From contig NC_135176.1 of assembly GCF_041146795.1 (NCBI RefSeq), positions 13,264,286-13,328,285 of the forward strand: a stretch of 64,000 nt of DNA. The letters run 5' to 3'. The position numbers and the translations under genes are program-made. This DNA is from Maylandia zebra (taxonomy: Eukaryota > Chordata > Actinopteri > Cichliformes > Cichlidae). Numbering within the stretch: position 1 is the stretch's first letter; the number at the start of each line of letters is the position of its first letter. The notes below the pieces were generated by a model, which did no database searches, was not told the DNA's origin, and saw nothing but the letters and a program-made list of their open reading frames with translations. Shown here one piece after another: positions 59,301-64,000 of this stretch.

Positions 59301-62300
59301 AGACAAAGCACGTTTATTCTCATTTTCTCTCTCTTTAAAGACAATGTGGACTAGAAGAAAGCCAAAAAAAGAGCAACAAGTTGGCTGCTGGAAAGTCTAC
59401 AAGAGATCTGACACAGCGATTATAAGAATGACAATGGATTTTGTATCAGCTGTTACACAACACTGCCTCTTTTGTTGGGAATCTTTGATAAAGTCCAGAT
59501 CTAGATAATAAACCGTAACGCAACCTTCGTTCTGCGTCAAAGCACAAGTAAGAATTTCAAACACTCCCTACACTCTTACAGAAATCTAACTCGTCTGGTC
59601 ACTCACCTCAGCGGTGATGACAGCGTTTGGCGTTGAGTCTTGGCCAGACCTCATGGACAATACGTGCTGCCCAGTGGGAACTTTACCCTGGATGTCCAAA
59701 GCAATGGAGGCGTGACCTGGCAGGAATTCTAATCATATTTAAACACAAAAAGAATATAAACAAATTGTACAAAAAGCAAAAAGGTCTTTCCTTTTACTGT
59801 AGTTCTGAGGCCAAAAAAAACGAGCCTCTCCAGACATCACAAAATGCTAACAAAGACAGTGAGTCTGCCAATACTGCATTTTCAGCACTGATGACTCTGC
59901 TTAAGCTGTAATATGTTCCTGCTGATCAGCTTTCTGAGCAGCAGCCAGTAGTAAATTGCTATTGAACTATGCCTTACGTTCCCGTTTGCCACTCCGCTCC
60001 AGAAGTCTCACTCTCAGCTCTTTGGTTTCTGGGCCCAGCTCCCTTCAAACACAGGAAACAAATGAGTTAGCATTACAGTGAAACTCCATTATCCAAGTAT
60101 TATTATTTCAATTAAATACGTTTCTTTCTACAGCCATTACTTCTCTGGAACATTAATATTAATACAAATATTTTAACTACTTGATTGTGACTGTGACATT
60201 ATGGGCTCAAGAAATTCTGATGTTGCTAAATCTGAATTGGAGCATTAAAATAAAAGATCCCCAAAACTGTTGCAACTTTAGGGAGTTTAGAAGAAAGTAT
60301 TGTGGTCTAGTCTTCAGACCAGGCTTAACACCCAGTTTCAGACATTTCTTTCTACTCTTGGATTTGTGAGAAAGAGCTCTGGCTGTGAGCACAGCAGCTC
60401 CACCACTTGCTGTTCAGACCTTCTGGTTGTAAGGGGCAGCCAATCAGAAGAGAGGAGGATTATTTTAAACTGTGAATCATGCAAAGCTGCTCTAGCAAAG
60501 TGCAGGAATAAAATGAGGGCTGCAAATGAGGCCAATAGGTGACCTGCAAATGCATCACAATCATTACACCCTGAATCTGCTTTCTAACACGGCAGCTTAC
60601 AGAGTAATATCTTCACTCCATTCCAGTGCAGCATTGGCACTGCTGGGCACAGGCAGGAAGCGGGTTGTTCTCTCTGTAGACGGTTGGTCCAGGCTCAGGA
60701 CACAGCACAGCTCCCCTGATTTAGACCATTGACCTGCAAAACACACAATGACGCAGTGAGACTTCGGTAATCAGCAGGAAGCTGTGCGGAAATGATCTGA
60801 CGCTGGGGGAAAATATCTGACCTTTACTTAAGGTCGCCCTGAGCTGCCGGAGGAGTAGTCGTCTCACCAAGACACTCTGGGATACAGAGTTCAATCCCAC
60901 TGAGAGACTGTCCATGGGGGCCTGGGAGTGTGCAGAAAGGGGGGTGGAGAGCTCAACAGTGAAACAGCTTTAAGTACATCATCTATTTTATTATATAATC
61001 TATACATCTTTTAGTTAATTTGTCTCATTAAAGGCAGTAAATTTCTCACCAAAGGACTGGACGTCCTGAGATTGAGGACCATGGCTGGCTGAGTGCTGAA
61101 CAGAGTATCTTCTATCAGACCCTTAATTGTGTCTATGTCTGCTTCACCTTCAGTGCACTGTGAAGAAAAAAGCACACTTATTACTCAGTGATGGTTAACC
61201 AACACCCGCTGAACCGAACTAACTACAGCCACAAATTGAGGGTTTATTTATTTCATCTCAATTCTTACAGGATCCCAAAGGAAAAAAATTACTGCAGCTT
61301 TAATCTGAGAGCATTTTCACCTCTGGGGGGCTGAACCAGCCTTGATACTTCACCCACGCTGGGCTTGCTACGCCGTATAAAGCAGGCTTTTTATATTCCC
61401 GTATGGTGGATGTCATTAGTCAACACAATGTCTTGTGCTAAGTATTTGTTTCCTTTTTATTTTATTAACGTTGTTACTTCCTCAGACAAATGGCATTTAA
61501 TGGCATGCCCATTTATATAACAATATTAAAGGACGGCACTTCCTTCTTGACTAATCTTGGGTTTAATGGGATGGAAAGTCACTTGCATGCAAATCAGTGC
61601 ATGCTGATTTACAAAGAAGACAAATTAGATACGGGAAATTTTTTAATGTGCGTTTCCTTTTTTAATAACACACGCATGCTTTTAATTTGAAAAATGTGAC
61701 GGTCACTGAGAGCAGTGACATCAAATTAGTGCCATTAGCGGTAAGCGTTCCCACCAGTCTCTGCAGCTTGCATGGAGACACGGTCAGAGAAAACGACGGC
61801 TGCTTGGAAAGACTCCAGGATATCAGCAGCCCCTCATCCTCCACCTCCTCCAAGCACGCCACAACCTGATGGAGGTAGACGGAGCGGGGGGGCAGGGACG
61901 GTAAGAAAATAGTAACAGGCAGTTATAACAATAGATATTCTCTGTGCAGCAAATTGTCATTAATAAATAATTGTCTTACATTAAAATGCATCAGGTAACA
62001 GAAAAACATTTCACATTTAATGACCACTGCAATGAGGGCACAGATGACATGCGACTGTCTGTGTAAATTTTCACATTTGAATAACAATGCAAATCACGCT
62101 CTGACATTTGTTTTTTTAGAGGTCTGGTCTCCCGTGTACAAATTGCTAAAATCCAGGTGCAGTGCTTCAGGTACCTTTGCCACCACAGGTGCTATAGTGA
62201 TCTGATAGGTGTCCATAGAAATGGCAACTGGCGACTGCTGGGTGACCGTCACGGGTAACCTGACCCTGTCTACTGAACAATTACAGTGCAAAATCTGCAA

Positions 62301-62486
62301 AAGAAAAAGAGAGGAGGACAAATACTCATGCATACATACACTCAAAATGCACTGCTCCTGATGTCACAGGTATAAGCAAAGATTACTAACCATTCGGTTT
62401 GCTGACTGGTCAGTGCAGCTCACGCTTTCTATTGCAGAGGCAGCACTTATCTGGAGGCTGCTGTCAAAAGTGATCTGAATGGAGCT
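56389..62486 (-). CDS. c2cd2l: C2CD2L (TMEM24) lipid-transfer protein, 5' partial
   Basis: Thirteen coding exons: 62391-62486, 62175-62294, 61755-61865, 61050-61157, 60822-60921, 60601-60733, 59978-60042, 59607-59716, 58896-59067, 58687-58785, 58203-58336, 57553-57766, 56389-56633. Phases match throughout; 568 aa. The N-terminal membrane anchor and first part of the SMP domain (about 120 aa in human) are absent and probably lie beyond 64000. Visible are the SMP portion ([24 protein letters not shown]), C2-like segments ([16 protein letters not shown]), [67 protein letters not shown], and the basic tail [24 protein letters not shown]24 sits in the ER and transfers phosphatidylinositol at plasma-membrane contacts; its basic tail binds the plasma membrane and is released by phosphorylation (family knowledge). 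Paralogue C2CD2 is excluded by the tail match. Confidence 0.92.
59103..59245 (+). repeat. Dispersed repeat (LINE-tail type), plus copy
   Basis: GGTTTCTTCCTGTTAAAAGG, TTCCTTCCCACTGTCAC, TAAAGCACCTTAATCCAACT and TTTGGCTCTATATATAAATTGG follow the order of a very common teleost repeat ending in a tail like ATAAATAAAATTGAATTG. It lies in a c2cd2l intron. Confidence 0.65.
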
Positions 62487-62499
62487 CTGGCAGAGACAG

Positions 62500-64000
62500 A
62501 GGAAGAGAAAAATGTCCCAAACATTACACACGAGAAAGAGAAAAGAGACTTTGAGATGACAAAAGATGTAACAGTGCAGGGATACAGCCTTTAATACAGC
62601 TGACTAGCAGCTGGGTATGTGGAACTTGCTTTATGGACCTTTGATCATATCATAAAGTAAACTGCTAATTAATCCTGGTATTTAATGCATTTAAACAGTA
62701 TCTGCTCGCATAGCTCTTCCTAGATACACTCACATAAGACAGTGACTGTGTCGTTCACATGTTGCTCATCCAATGCAGTCTTTAAAAAGTAAGAACTACT
62801 GTTTGTTCCTGTTTGTACACTTCCCTGTTAAAGCAACCGCACTGTCTTTGCAGAAGCCCAAATGTTCCTTATAGCTGTAGTAACCATGACAATTACTATG
62901 CGATCGTTTTCTTGTGTTTAAGTTCCAAAGTGCAAGTGAAAAGACTGATAGTAGAATTCACATGTATCTATAGTCACTCTTGTAAGTGCTATACGGCTAT
63001 AAAAAGGCAGTGCTGAACAAATGCATGCAAATGCATTATTGAATTTACAGTTCATGGCCGACCACAATTGTGATTTAAGCCCAGGCAGCTGCATGGATTA
63101 GTGGGCTCAGATGAAAAATGTCCGAAAATACTGACAAAAAAAACCAACACATGTAGTGGTAATTGTGTTAATAATACATTTATATAATCCTTTTTTGTAA
63201 TCCTTCAGAAGTTGGGAGATTTAATGCTCCTGGCTGCTGAGAAAACCCCATGTCTCAGACCTCGTAGCAGCATCTATTTATCAAGTCGGTGCTTACTCGA
63301 GCTTACAGCCGGGCACGTTTTCCTGTGTGGAGGACAGCCCTAACAAGAGGAAGAAGTAACTCGGTTTTAAGAAAAGATTCAGCAGAATCACACGGGCACG
63401 GCGGTGACCTACTATCACTATGTGTGCGTGTGTTGGCCAGAAGATCTGTTTTACTGGACAGCTTTAACTGAGAAGCGCGAGAAAACAAAATCCCCTATTG
63501 TCACAGCATGTGTTCCACTAGGTCCAAGTCCAATCTGTATCAAACACAACAGCGGAGGCGGGGCAGAGGTGGGAGGATGATATAACAAAGTTTGTGGTGT
63601 GCGTGCGAGTGTGTGTCTGTGTGTGTGTCACTTATTGCAGCCAGAAGGGCAGGAAGCCAAGTGCTATGCCGCAAGCTTACGTAGGTTCCCCTGGACTAAC
63701 ACTGCAGTCACATGACCGCAGCGTACAACCGGCTGTGTTTACTTCAGTTGGCTGGAGCCTCTAAAACTGCTCAGTCACCCAACTGTTCATTTGGATTAAA
63801 GTGCAGAGCAAATATGATATATCAGATTGAGAAATACAGCTTAAACCCTGTCTGTGTCACTGCAGGCGGGCACATTAGCATCTTTGCCGTGGAACTAAAC
63901 GGAGTCATCTAGCAGAAATTATTACGAGGAAGGCACAGCAAAGTCCATTTTTGTAGACTGCTTTTACAACATTTTGCTTGTATTAGATGGCTTCTGGTGT
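62500..64000. other. Intron 1 or upstream region of c2cd2l
   Basis: I looked on the minus strand for the membrane-anchor exon of c2cd2l and did not find it. No other exon or element is clear. A GT run near 63,612-63,628 and a GC-richer patch near 63,550 are the only features. Confidence 0.4.

Overview
The window is vertebrate nuclear DNA from a teleost fish, most likely a percomorph. The genes have introns with GT..AG junctions, the AT-rich non-coding DNA carries fish-type hAT, LINE and Penelope-like debris, and a fish-expanded HIPK-like kinase is present. I cannot name the species. All exon coordinates were read by eye from splice signals, reading-frame phase and remembered family sequences. 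No alignment or search was run.

Left end (1-7.1 kb): the 3' end of stk36 (fused) on the + strand meets atf5 on the - strand, tail to tail. The atf5 leader is the most informative regulatory structure in the window. It has a three-codon uORF1 and a spliced 64-codon uORF2 that overruns the main start by 83 nt, which is the ATF4/ATF5 integrated-stress-response arrangement.

7.1-16.2 kb is gene-free and holds DNA-transposon debris, including a 681-bp TIR element with a perfect 8-bp target duplication inserted in an older repeat.

17.1-40.8 kb is a complete phldb1 (LL5-alpha) on the - strand. Its 24 coding exons keep a continuous frame and predict 1,368 aa: an N-terminal FHA domain, a phospho-rich linker, coiled coils, a block of three similar phase-0 exons, and a C-terminal PH domain.

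48.5-49.3 kb is an intronless h2ax on the - strand, with a CCAAT/TATA promoter, a histone stem-loop and a second, polyadenylation-type 3' end. At 50.5-54.7 kb lies a young accessory block: a frameshifted HIPK-like kinase fused behind the C-terminal remnant of a second copy, bracketed by duplicated Penelope-tail plus hAT-MITE sequence, with an LTR-like element beside it.

56.4-62.5 kb holds the last 13 coding exons of c2cd2l (TMEM24) on the - strand. Its N-terminal membrane-anchor exon is not visible and is probably outside the window. phldb1, h2ax and c2cd2l match the human 11q23.3 neighbourhood, while stk36 and atf5 come from other human chromosomes. The genes share no operon-like logic. The system-level points are the stress-responsive atf5 leader, the H2AX 3'-end switch and the mobile-element-associated kinase duplication.
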